Shown one piece after another: positions 1 through 7,859 of a stretch of DNA of 12,136 nucleotides. The stretch spans positions 1 through 12,136 of the forward strand of contig JAAEQP010000856.1 of the NCBI GenBank assembly GCA_024231375.1. Reading direction: 5' to 3'. Source of the DNA: a bacterium. Its GTDB lineage: Bacteria > Hydrogenedentota > Hydrogenedentia > Hydrogenedentiales > SLHB01. A program made the translations under genes and the position numbers. Every line of letters starts with the position of its first letter. Positions within the stretch are counted from its first letter, which is position 1. A model generated the notes under the pieces. It searched no databases. It had not been told where the DNA came from and was given only the letters and a program-made list of their open reading frames with translations.

Positions 1-1
1 C

Positions 2-2929
2 GTGGTGATTGCCGCGGCGCTTCTCTTCGTGTTCGCCAAGATCATGGGGTTCACTCGGGACATTGAGTCTCTCAACGGCATGGCCTTCATCGGAGATGGG
101 GGATTCCTGAGCTACCCGCTCGAAGCCTTGCCCTACACGTTGGGGATACTCTTCCTCTTCTTGGGGTTCATCTGGTCTGCCTACGAAGGCCACGTGGCGC
201 GGCATGAATCGATGGTGCGCAACCGGGAGCTTGAGCGAGAGTCGGCCGAACGCCGGCGCGTCGAGGAATCGCTCCGGGAGGCTCAGGAGCGTATCGAGCT
301 TGCGATGCGCGGGGCCGATCTCGATTTCTGGTATCTGATGCCGCGGACGGGCGAGGTGATTATCGACGGGTCGGGACCGGAGTCGCTCGGATACGAGCGC
401 GGCGAAATCCCCGAGACCCTCGAGACATGGGCTGAGCGGATCCATCCCGACGACCGGGACCGGGTCCGGGATGGAGTTCGCGCGCATCTTGAGGGTCGAA
501 CGGAGAGCTATGAGGAGGATTACCGGCTTCGCACGCGATCGGGCGAGTACCGCTGGATGCTGGATCGGGGCCGTGTAACCATGCGGGACGAGGACGGGGC
601 GCCCGTCCGGATCTCTGGCACGCATTTCGACATCACCTCGCGGAAGCAGGCACAGGAAGCGTTGGCCGCCAGCGAAGCGAAATACCGGTCGTTCGTGGAG
701 AACACGCCGGAACCGATCGCGCGGATCGATCGGGATCCGAAGTATGTATTCGTCAACCGAGCATTTCTGGAGTTGACCGGGCTCCGCGAAGAAGACGTCA
801 TCGGCAAGGGGTTGGAGGTGTTCCGGGGCTTCTGCCATCCCGACGATGTGACGGCCGTGATGGAAGATGCAGAGGCCGTGGCTCAGAGCGGCGCGCGGCG
901 GACGTCGGAAATCCGGGTGCGAGCGGCGGACGGCGAATGGCGTTGGTACGCGCACTTGGCCTATCCCTGGCATCACCCTGACGGGTCGATCGGGGGCGTG
1001 GAGGCGATTGGCCGCGACATCACGGAAGCGCGCCGGGCCGCGGAGATGGTGCGCACCAGTGAGGAGACCCTGCGGGCCCTATTCAACGCCACGAGCGACG
1101 CAGCGTTTCTAGTGGACAACGACGGGTTTCTGCTCGCGCTGAATGAGCGCTTCGCAACGTATTTCGAAGGGTCCATCGACGATCTCCTGGGACAGAACGT
1201 GTACGACCTACTGCCCCCCGAACTGGCGCGGCACCGGCGGAAATACGTGGACACGGCGATCCGGACGGGACGCCCGATGCGGTTCGAGGACTGCCATGGC
1301 GAACGCTGGATCGACCACAGCGTGTATCCGGTCTTCGAGGAGGGGGGGGCGGTCACGCGGCTGGCGGTGTTCGCGCGGGATGTGACGGCGCGCAAGCATA
1401 ACGAGGAGGAGCGTGCGCGGTTGTTCGCGGCCATTGAGCAGGCGGACGAGTCTATTATCATCACGGACGCCACCGGCGTGATCGAATACGTCAACCCGGC
1501 CTTCGAGCGCGTGATGGGGTACGGACGCGGCGAGACGGTGGGACGGACACCGCGATTTCTTCGCAGTGGTCACCAGGACGAGACGTTCTACGAGGATATG
1601 TGGGCCCAGATCGGGCGGGGAGAGGTGTGGCACGGGCGGTTCGTGAACCGGCGCAAGGATGGGGCATCCGTGGAACAGGAGTCAACGATCACCCCGATCC
1701 ACAATGCCTTCGGCGAGATCATCAACTACGTGGCCCTTCAGCGCGACGTTACGAACGAAGTGGACCTGGAGCGGCGGCTGCGTCAGGCCCAGAAGATGGA
1801 GTCCATCGGCACGTTGGCGGGAGGAATCGCCCACGACTTCAACAACATTCTGTCCTTGGTTCTGGGACACGGGGTGATGGCCCTCGGAAACCTGCCGGGA
1901 TCGCATCCGGCCCACGGCAATGTGCAGCACATCATCAAAGCGGGACACCGCGCCACGGAGTTGGTGAAACAGATCTTGACGTTCAGCCGACAGGTCGACC
2001 AGGCACGCATGCCCCTTGAACTCCATCTCGTGATGAGCGAGGCGCTGGAGTTGTTGCGCGCATCCATCCCGACGACGGTTGAGTTCCGTGAGACCATTCC
2101 GGCGGACTGCGGGTACGTCCTGGCGGATCCGACGCAGATGCATCAGGTGGTGGTGAACCTATGCACAAACGCGTACCAGGCCATGGGATCGGCCGGTGGA
2201 ACACTGACGGTACGGCTGGATGTAGTCGGTATGACGGAGGATTCGGTAGTGGACGAAGGGGTTCCGCGCGATGAGCAATACGTGCGGCTATCCGTGAGCG
2301 ACACGGGCCACGGGATGGATGAAGCCACGGCGCAACGGGTGTTCGACCCGTTCTATACGACCAAGGAATCGGGTGAAGGCACGGGCCTGGGGCTGTCGAC
2401 GGTCCACGGGATCGTGCTGAGCCATGACGGTCTGATCCGGGTTGAGAGCGAGATGGGGATAGGCACGACGTTCCAGGTGTATCTGCCGCGGATGGGCGAC
2501 GCGGCGGCATTCGAAGACGGCGCCGACGAAAGCCTGACGCGGGGCCAGGGCCGGGTGTTGTTCGTGGACGACGACGAGGAGATCGTGGCGCTGAACGTGC
2601 AGGCGCTGGTGAGTCTCGGCTACAGCGTGGAAGGGCACACGAACGCACTCGAGGCGCTCGAGGCGTTTCGCGGTGCGCCGGAGGATTACGATCTGGCGAT
2701 CACGGACCAGATCATGCCGCAGATGACGGGCATGGAACTGGCCGCGGAACTGCTCACGGTGCGTCCCGACCTGCCGGTGGTCCTTGTGACGGGGTTCTCG
2801 GGAGGTGTCTCTCTCGAGCACGCCAAGTCAACGGGTATCCGCGAATGCCTCACGAAACCCGTGGCCGTCCATACGGTCAGTGAGGTTGTAAAGCGCATGA
2901 TCGAGGCCGAACGGCAGTTGGAAGACTAG
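2..2929 (+). CDS. Multi-PAS hybrid histidine kinase with receiver domain (5' partial)
   Basis: This is a membrane-anchored hybrid sensor kinase that should autophosphorylate on His and pass the phosphate to its own receiver. The frame is open to the window edge, so the GTG at 2 is probably not the true start; residues below count from it. Two hydrophobic segments (about 2-17 and 44-61) are followed by a charged coiled coil (about 65-100). Four PAS domains follow at about 92-215, 222-345, 350-468 and 473-595, each ending in a PAC-type DIT/DVT motif and linked by helical 'SE..LR' connectors. The dimerisation block reads AGGIAHDFNN with phosphoacceptor H611, which is the HPK4 class. The ATPase domain has an N box (N719), DTGHGMD (767-773), FDPFYTTK (781-788) and GTGLGL (793-798). 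The receiver (about 850-965) has acidic residues D856-D858, phosphoacceptor D902 in TDQIMP, and K952. The ligand is unknown. No DNA-binding partner lies within the window. The gene ends 111 bases before the next gene. Confidence 0.93.
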   Translation: MVIAAALLFVFAKIMGFTRDIESLNGMAFIGDGGFLSYPLEALPYTLGILFLFLGFIWSAYEGHVARHESMVRNRELERESAERRRVEESLREAQERIELAMRGADLDFWYLMPRTGEVIIDGSGPESLGYERGEIPETLETWAERIHPDDRDRVRDGVRAHLEGRTESYEEDYRLRTRSGEYRWMLDRGRVTMRDEDGAPVRISGTHFDITSRKQAQEALAASEAKYRSFVENTPEPIARIDRDPKYVFVNRAFLELTGLREEDVIGKGLEVFRGFCHPDDVTAVMEDAEAVAQSGARRTSEIRVRAADGEWRWYAHLAYPWHHPDGSIGGVEAIGRDITEARRAAEMVRTSEETLRALFNATSDAAFLVDNDGFLLALNERFATYFEGSIDDLLGQNVYDLLPPELARHRRKYVDTAIRTGRPMRFEDCHGERWIDHSVYPVFEEGGAVTRLAVFARDVTARKHNEEERARLFAAIEQADESIIITDATGVIEYVNPAFERVMGYGRGETVGRTPRFLRSGHQDETFYEDMWAQIGRGEVWHGRFVNRRKDGASVEQESTITPIHNAFGEIINYVALQRDVTNEVDLERRLRQAQKMESIGTLAGGIAHDFNNILSLVLGHGVMALGNLPGSHPAHGNVQHIIKAGHRATELVKQILTFSRQVDQARMPLELHLVMSEALELLRASIPTTVEFRETIPADCGYVLADPTQMHQVVVNLCTNAYQAMGSAGGTLTVRLDVVGMTEDSVVDEGVPRDEQYVRLSVSDTGHGMDEATAQRVFDPFYTTKESGEGTGLGLSTVHGIVLSHDGLIRVESEMGIGTTFQVYLPRMGDAAAFEDGADESLTRGQGRVLFVDDDEEIVALNVQALVSLGYSVEGHTNALEALEAFRGAPEDYDLAITDQIMPQMTGMELAAELLTVRPDLPVVLVTGFSGGVSLEHAKSTGIRECLTKPVAVHTVSEVVKRMIEAERQLED

Positions 2930-3004
2930 TCCGAAACGCCTCCAGGACCCCTGCGATCATGCAGCGGCAACGGTCCGCACACTTCCCCGGCATGCGCATC
3001 CCCC

Positions 3005-3033
3005 TTGACCCGATGGCATCGGGCCGGTAGCGT
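3005..3033 (+). promoter_or_regulatory. Putative sigma70-type promoter, leaderless arrangement
   Basis: A -35-like TTGACC (3005-3010, five of six consensus bases) is followed by a 17-base spacer and a -10-like TAGCGT (3028-3033, of TANNNT form, three of six consensus bases). Exactly 7 bases separate the -10 box from the ATG at 3041, so transcription would begin at or next to the A of the start codon. The absence of a Shine-Dalgarno sequence upstream of that ATG fits a leaderless mRNA. The weak -10 box keeps confidence modest. The TTG inside the -35 box is in frame with the glycosyltransferase but is better read as promoter than as start codon. Confidence 0.4.
3009..3023. promoter_or_regulatory. 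15-bp perfect palindrome in promoter spacer, operator-like
   Basis: CCCGATG, one central G, then CATCGGG form a perfect inverted repeat with 7-base arms. It overlaps the last two bases of the -35-like box and fills most of the spacer up to the -10-like box. This is the usual place for a repressor operator. The central spacing of one base is short for a typical dimeric helix-turn-helix site, so it could also be chance. No regulator gene is visible nearby other than the hybrid kinase. Confidence 0.3.
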
Positions 3034-3040
3034 AGTGTTC

Positions 3041-4021
3041 ATGGATGCAAAGAGCGGCACGGACGAACTGGACATTTCCTTTGTCGTCATCGGATTCAAT
3101 GAAGGCGAAACGCTGGAGGCGTGCCTTCGATCGTTGCACGCCGCGGACCTCGGTGGCCGCACGAGTGAGTTGATCTACGTGGACGGCGGATCGTCGGACG
3201 GCAGCGTGGATATCGCAGGGGCAGTGGGCGTGGACGCGCTGCTGGGCGGGGACCGGCGCCGGAGTGCGGCCGAGAACCGCAACCTGGGGGCATCGGCGGC
3301 GAGCGGGCGATACGTGCAATTCGTGGACGGCGACATGGTGTTGCGGCCGGACTGGCCGTCCACGGCGGCCGCCGTGCTCGACGAGCGGTTGGAGGTGGCG
3401 GCTGTTGCCGGCGCACTCGAGGAAGCGAACCGAAGCGCTTTCTTCCGCGCCCTCCAGTTGGATTGGGCTCCCACGACGGGCGACGTGGCCTACTGCGGCG
3501 GGGCGGCTATGTTCCGGCGTGGGGTTCTTCTCGAGGCGGGCGGATTCCCGGAGGATGTGGAATACGGCGAGGAACCCTATCTTTGCTGGCGGATTCGAAA
3601 CGAGTTGGGCGGCGCCATTCATCAGCTTGAGGCGGTGATGGCGGACCATGACTTGGGATTCCGTGGGTTCGGCGATTACTGGCGGCGGTCCGTGCGGACG
3701 GGCGCCACCTACGCGGAAATCGCGCACCGATGCCGCGGCACCAACGACCCGTTGTGGCGAGGCGACTGCATCAGCAACGCGGTCTGGACCCTCGTGATTG
3801 CAGTGGGACTGGCGCTGCTGGCCGTCGGGCCGATGCCGGTTCGAGTGGCGGCGACCGGTGCGGCGCTGTTGGTGTTGGCGCGCAAGGCGATCCAGGTGGT
3901 TCGATGGGGCCACGGTCCCAAGGTGGCCGCGCTGTATGCGCTGCATACGTACTTCGTGAAGCTGCCACTCGCCTATGGACAGTTGCGATGGATGACCCAG
4001 GGCCGACACAACCGGCGCTGA
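3041..4021 (+). CDS. Membrane-associated family 2 glycosyltransferase
   Basis: A GT-A fold, inverting family 2 glycosyltransferase that probably transfers a sugar from a nucleotide donor to a lipid or glycan acceptor at the inner membrane. The N-terminal strand reads SFVVIGFNEGETLEACL (from residue 13) and contains the nucleotide-binding start of the fold. D48 lies in YVDGGSSDGS, the metal-binding DxD-type motif is D96-G97-D98 in FVDGD, and a CGGAAMF block precedes the acceptor-side motif G176-E177-E178-x-x-L181. Two hydrophobic segments near the C-terminus (about 246-264 and 268-284) suggest membrane attachment. The 326-residue length is normal for this type. ATG 3041 was chosen because an upstream TTG (3005) would add 12 unconserved residues and lies in a promoter-like box. 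No Shine-Dalgarno is seen. It is followed after 26 bases by a secreted glycosidase gene and likely heads a three-gene operon. Donor and acceptor cannot be read from the sequence. Confidence 0.88.
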   Translation: MDAKSGTDELDISFVVIGFNEGETLEACLRSLHAADLGGRTSELIYVDGGSSDGSVDIAGAVGVDALLGGDRRRSAAENRNLGASAASGRYVQFVDGDMVLRPDWPSTAAAVLDERLEVAAVAGALEEANRSAFFRALQLDWAPTTGDVAYCGGAAMFRRGVLLEAGGFPEDVEYGEEPYLCWRIRNELGGAIHQLEAVMADHDLGFRGFGDYWRRSVRTGATYAEIAHRCRGTNDPLWRGDCISNAVWTLVIAVGLALLAVGPMPVRVAATGAALLVLARKAIQVVRWGHGPKVAALYALHTYFVKLPLAYGQLRWMTQGRHNRR

Positions 4022-4047
4022 CGCGCCAGAGAAGTGGAGCACGAGAC

Positions 4048-5046
4048 ATGGCGACACCGAAGGTGGCGATTCTGACCATGGTGATGCTGGCATTCGCCCT
4101 GCCGGGCGCAACGGAGGAGGGCAGCGGGGTGGATGCTCACCGGACGGATTGGTTCAGGAACGCGAAATGGGGTGTCTTCACCCATTATATGGCGGACACG
4201 GTCCTGCCCAAGGACGAACTCTCAGTGGACCGGTGGAACGCGGTGGTGGACTCCTACGACGTGGACGCCTTGGCCGCCCAGCTCGAGGCGGCGAAAGCCG
4301 GCTACTTCATCATCACCATGGGGCAAAATTCGGGCTACTACTGCTCGCCGAATGCGGCCTACGACCGATTCGTCGGCATCGCGCCCAGCCGGTGCAGCGA
4401 ACGCGACTTGATCGCCGATCTGTACGACGCATTGCATCCCAAGGGCATCCGCCTGATGGTGTACCTGCCTTCGGGAGCGCCGGATCGCGATCCGGAAGCG
4501 ATGGAAGCGCTGAAATGGAAGAAGGGCAACCATCGGTTTGCGGAATTCCAGGAGATGTGGGAGGCGGTGATTCGGGAGTGGTCGGAGCGGTGGGGCGCCA
4601 AGGTGAGCGGCTGGTGGTTCGATGGCTGCTACTACGCCGATGCCATGTACCGCCACGACGAGGCCCCGAACTTCGCGTCCTTTGCCGCGGCCGCGCGTGC
4701 GGGCAACCCCGACAGCATCGTGGCGTTCAACCCCGGCGTGGAGTTCCCGATCGTGACCGTGACGCCAGAAGAGGACTACACGGCAGGCGAGATTACCGAG
4801 CCCGAAAAGGTCGCATGCGATGGGCGCTGGGTGGAGTCGGCCCAGTATCATATGCTGAGCTACCTCGGGCCGCGGTGGTGCGCGTCGCCGGTTCGGTTCA
4901 CGGACGACGAGGCTGTGAGGTACACCAAGGCCATCACAGACAAGGGCGGCGTGGTGAGTTGGGACGTGCCGCCGCAGCCGGACGGCACCATACCGGAACC
5001 GTTCATGGCGCAGTTGCGCGCAATCGGCGCAGCCTTGGCAAAGTGA
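4048..5046 (+). CDS. Secreted GH29-like (alpha-L-fucosidase-related) glycoside hydrolase
   Basis: A 332-residue exported protein resembling the catalytic barrel of GH29 alpha-L-fucosidases, which cleave by a retaining mechanism with an Asp nucleophile. Residues 1-21 form a signal peptide (Lys at 5, hydrophobic core, likely cleavage after the ALPGA region). The GH29 opening motif is present as DWFRNAKWGVFTHY (34-47, H46). The nucleophile-type segment is GWWFDG with D192. The acid/base is uncertain; E248 and E251 in GEITE are candidates. The block that in characterised GH29 enzymes reads KHHDGF is replaced here by MGQNSGYY (91-98), so substrate binding must differ. The C-terminal beta-sandwich of classical GH29 proteins is absent. 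The start is supported by GGAG (4036-4039), 8 bases upstream of the ATG. It lies 26 bases after the glycosyltransferase and 20 bases before the GH127 gene. Fucosidase activity is an inference; a different L-sugar or a non-hydrolytic role is possible. Confidence 0.68.
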   Translation: MATPKVAILTMVMLAFALPGATEEGSGVDAHRTDWFRNAKWGVFTHYMADTVLPKDELSVDRWNAVVDSYDVDALAAQLEAAKAGYFIITMGQNSGYYCSPNAAYDRFVGIAPSRCSERDLIADLYDALHPKGIRLMVYLPSGAPDRDPEAMEALKWKKGNHRFAEFQEMWEAVIREWSERWGAKVSGWWFDGCYYADAMYRHDEAPNFASFAAAARAGNPDSIVAFNPGVEFPIVTVTPEEDYTAGEITEPEKVACDGRWVESAQYHMLSYLGPRWCASPVRFTDDEAVRYTKAITDKGGVVSWDVPPQPDGTIPEPFMAQLRAIGAALAK

Positions 5047-5052
5047 CCGGCA

Positions 5053-5059
5053 GAGAGGG
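5053..5059 (+). promoter_or_regulatory. Ribosome binding site deciding the GTG start of the GH127 gene
   Basis: GAGAGGG sits 7 bases upstream of GTG 5067. The alternative in-frame ATG at 5079 has only an AGAGG three bases before it, too close for normal initiation. The GTG start also adds an arginine ahead of the hydrophobic core, giving a better signal peptide. Confidence 0.55.
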
Positions 5060-5066
5060 TTACACG

Positions 5067-7850
5067 GTGCAGAGGAGCATGCTCGCGATAGCCTTTGCGT
5101 ACGGGTCGAGCCTGGCGGCCGCATCTCTGGTGGGGGCCGCACCGATAGCGGAGAAGGAAACCGATGCCATGGAGAGCATAGCGGGCGGGCGATGGCGGTT
5201 CGGCGGGGAACTGGGCCGGCGCGTTGAGGCCAATGCGGCCGAATGGCTCGTGCGCGCACCCGATGCGAATCCGGGGCTACTGGAAATGTTCCGGCAACGG
5301 GACCGGCACCTCCCCTACGCAACCCCGGTCCCGTGGGCGGGCGAGTTTGCGGGCAAGTATCTGACCTCCGCGGTGCAGGCCTTGTCCATGACCGACGACA
5401 CCGCGCTGCACGACTTTGTGCCGAGGTTCGTGACGGCGCTCGTGGAAAGTCAGGACGAGGACGGATATCTCGGGCCCTGGCCTAAGGACGAGCGGCTTCT
5501 GGGCCATTGGGACTTGTGGGGCCACTACCATTGCATGCTCGGGCTGCTGTTCTGGCACGACCGCACCGGCGACCAATCCGCCTTCGACTGCGTGACGCGA
5601 GCGGCCGACCTGATGTGCGCGATCTATGTAGACGGCGACCGTCGACCTATCGACGCGGGCACGCCTCAAATCAACCTGGCGGTGCTGCATGTGATGGGCG
5701 ACCTGTACCGGCGCACGGGGAATCCGCGGTACCGCGCACTGATGCAGCGGATCGAGGAAGACATGGAAAAGGACGGCGACTGGCTTCGGCTAGGCGCCGA
5801 GGACGTGCCGTACTACAAGCTGCCGGGCGGGGGGGCTCGGTGGGAAAGCCTGCACATCGTCCAAGCCTTCCGCGACCTCTACCTCATCACGGGCGAAGAG
5901 CGTTACAAAGACGCGCTCGCAAACCTGTGGCGGAGCATTGTGCAATACGACCGCCATCCATCCGGCGCGTTCTCGACGCATGAACAGGCGCTCGGCACGG
6001 TCTTCGCCAAAGGGTCCATCGAAACGTGCTGTAGTGTGGCGTGGCTGGCCTTGAGCGTGGACATGCTGCGCCTGACGGGAGACCCCGCGGTGGCGGACGA
6101 ACTGGAGTTGTCCACCTGGAACCAGGTGCTGGCGGCGCAACATCCGTCGGGGAGCTGGTGTACCTACGACAACCCCATCGACGGCACACGCGCACCTTCG
6201 TACCATCAAATCAACTTCCAGTACCGCCCGGGCACGCCGGAGTTGAACTGCTGCTCGGTGAACGCGCCGCGCGGGCTCGGCATGCTGCCGGACTGGGCTG
6301 TGATGGAAGGCGATAACAAGCTGATCGTCAATTTCTATGGCCCTGGCACCTACGAAGTGACGCGCGCGACGGGACAGAAGGTCACGCTGACGCAAGAAAC
6401 CGAGTATCCCCTCGACGGAAAGGTGGCCATCCGGATCGACGTGGACCGGGAGGAAGAATTCGCCTTGTGGTTCCGAATTCCCGCGTGGTCCAAGCTGCTT
6501 GACGCTCATGTGAACGGTTTCTGGTCAGGCCCTCTGGGATCGCCGGGCTCGTACCAGAACGTGTCGAGCACGTGGAAGAGCGGCGATGTGCTCACGTTGA
6601 TCTTCGACATGCCGGTGCGTTCCTGGAACGGTGGTCCGCCGGACCGGGTCGGTGCAACGGCCCTGTATCGCGGACCGTTGCTGCTGGCCTTCGACACCTT
6701 CTATAACGACATCGAACGCGCGGACCTGCCAGCCATCGACATGGCGAAGGTGACGTTGGAGCGTGTGCCCGTGGCCTCGTCTGAGCGCCCGGGCATCTAT
6801 CCGGCCATGGGGTTGTGGCAGACGACGGCCGCCGATGGGCAGGCCGTGACGTTGTGCGATTTCGCCAGCGGGGGCGCGCATGGCACCGAGTTTGTCGGCT
6901 GGTTGCCGTCCGCGAATCCCCTGCCGTGCGCCGTACCGTTGCTGCTTCCTGAGGACAAGGCCGCGGGCGCGCCGGGACCGGTCCTCTTCCGCTGGGGCGC
7001 GTACACGGGGTCGAGCGACACCTTCGAATTGGTGGTGGCGCGGGACCCCGAACTCAAGGACGTCGTGATTCAGCATGGGGCTTCCGGCTCACACGCGGTC
7101 ATCGAGGAGAAGCTGGCGGACGACGGGGTCTATTACTGGACCGTGCGGTCGACCAATGAGAACGGGTCTGTGACGAGTCCGGACGGGCCTCGGACGTTAC
7201 GCGTTGACAGCGGCATGGCGACGGCCTTCACCGCCGGCATCGACGACGACGGACTCATGGCGGCATCGGCATTGGACGGCACGGGCGATCCTCTGTTCGG
7301 TACATGCGACGTTGCGGAAGGATTGGCTCCCGCGCCTGACCGAAACGGAAACGCAGGGAAGGCCGTGGCATTCGACGGGAAGTCATCGACCTTACGCTAC
7401 CGTCTGCCCTTCTTACCGGAGGATGACTACACGTTCCTCGCCTGGGTGTGTCCGGATGGACTCCCCGTGTCCGGCATTCAGCAAGTATTCTCTGCCTGGC
7501 ACGCGGGCATGGACGACCCCCTTCGTGTAACGCTGGCGGAGGACAAGGTTCACGCACGGATGGAGGCAGGCAGCGGGTTCGGAACCAAGGGCGTGCAGCT
7601 ACAGAACGGCCAGTGGACCCATGTTGCGGCTGTGAAGCAAGGCTCATCGCTGACGCTGTACGTTGACGGCAAGGCGGCGGACATGGTGGCCGTGCCGGAA
7701 CGGGTTGGGACAAGAAGCGAGGCCATCGGCATCGGCTACAATCCGCGCCACACCAATGGCGAGCGGTTCGTCGGCAGGATAGATGACTTCGCCTTCTACG
7801 CGCGCGCCCTCACCCCGGACGAAGTGGCCGCCGCGTGCCAAGCCAAATAG
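5067..7850 (+). CDS. Secreted GH127/DUF1680 beta-L-arabinofuranosidase-like protein with Fn3-like and LamG-like domains
   Basis: A 927-residue exported glycosidase of the DUF1680 group (GH127 and relatives GH142, GH146), whose characterised members release beta-L-arabinofuranose using a zinc-bound cysteine nucleophile. Residues 1-22 form a signal peptide (MQRSMLAIAFAYG...). The alpha/alpha-barrel (about 45-420) carries GYLGP and a GHYHCMLGLL helix. The zinc site is clear: E319 and C321 in IETCC, then C395 and C396 in NCCS. These match E338, C340, C417 and C418 of the Bifidobacterium enzyme HypBA1, making C395 the expected nucleophile. E306 in STHEQ is a candidate acid/base. Beta domains run to about 625. 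An Fn3-like segment follows (about 632-713, with YYWTVRST), then a LamG-like jelly roll (about 718-926, with GKAVAFDG, WTHVAAV, LYVDGK and GRIDDFAFYARAL). Typical GH127 proteins are about 650 residues, so the last 300 are an addition, probably for glycan binding or surface attachment. It is the last gene of the operon. Confidence 0.85.
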   Translation: MQRSMLAIAFAYGSSLAAASLVGAAPIAEKETDAMESIAGGRWRFGGELGRRVEANAAEWLVRAPDANPGLLEMFRQRDRHLPYATPVPWAGEFAGKYLTSAVQALSMTDDTALHDFVPRFVTALVESQDEDGYLGPWPKDERLLGHWDLWGHYHCMLGLLFWHDRTGDQSAFDCVTRAADLMCAIYVDGDRRPIDAGTPQINLAVLHVMGDLYRRTGNPRYRALMQRIEEDMEKDGDWLRLGAEDVPYYKLPGGGARWESLHIVQAFRDLYLITGEERYKDALANLWRSIVQYDRHPSGAFSTHEQALGTVFAKGSIETCCSVAWLALSVDMLRLTGDPAVADELELSTWNQVLAAQHPSGSWCTYDNPIDGTRAPSYHQINFQYRPGTPELNCCSVNAPRGLGMLPDWAVMEGDNKLIVNFYGPGTYEVTRATGQKVTLTQETEYPLDGKVAIRIDVDREEEFALWFRIPAWSKLLDAHVNGFWSGPLGSPGSYQNVSSTWKSGDVLTLIFDMPVRSWNGGPPDRVGATALYRGPLLLAFDTFYNDIERADLPAIDMAKVTLERVPVASSERPGIYPAMGLWQTTAADGQAVTLCDFASGGAHGTEFVGWLPSANPLPCAVPLLLPEDKAAGAPGPVLFRWGAYTGSSDTFELVVARDPELKDVVIQHGASGSHAVIEEKLADDGVYYWTVRSTNENGSVTSPDGPRTLRVDSGMATAFTAGIDDDGLMAASALDGTGDPLFGTCDVAEGLAPAPDRNGNAGKAVAFDGKSSTLRYRLPFLPEDDYTFLAWVCPDGLPVSGIQQVFSAWHAGMDDPLRVTLAEDKVHARMEAGSGFGTKGVQLQNGQWTHVAAVKQGSSLTLYVDGKAADMVAVPERVGTRSEAIGIGYNPRHTNGERFVGRIDDFAFYARALTPDEVAAACQAK

Positions 7851-7859
7851 CCGTCGCTC

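Noticed and set aside
1420..1790. Fourth PAS domain as a possible LOV photoreceptor
   Set aside because: It has the LOV-like GRTPRFLRSG segment, but the flavin-reactive Cys of the GRNCRFLQ motif is Pro here, so it is an ordinary PAS domain.
3005..3040. TTG 3005 or GTG 3035 as the GT2 start codon
   Set aside because: The extra residues are not part of the fold, neither codon has a ribosome binding site, and TTG 3005 coincides with a -35-like box. ATG 3041 is preferred.
2957..4111. 384-residue minus-strand open frame opposite the GT2 gene
   Set aside because: It has no recognisable motif, and the plus strand here holds intact glycosyltransferase motifs.
4149..5066. Upstream extension of the GH127 frame giving a 1233-residue protein
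   Set aside because: The extension overlaps the GH29-like gene out of frame with low-complexity sequence. A signal peptide and ribosome binding site support starting at 5067.
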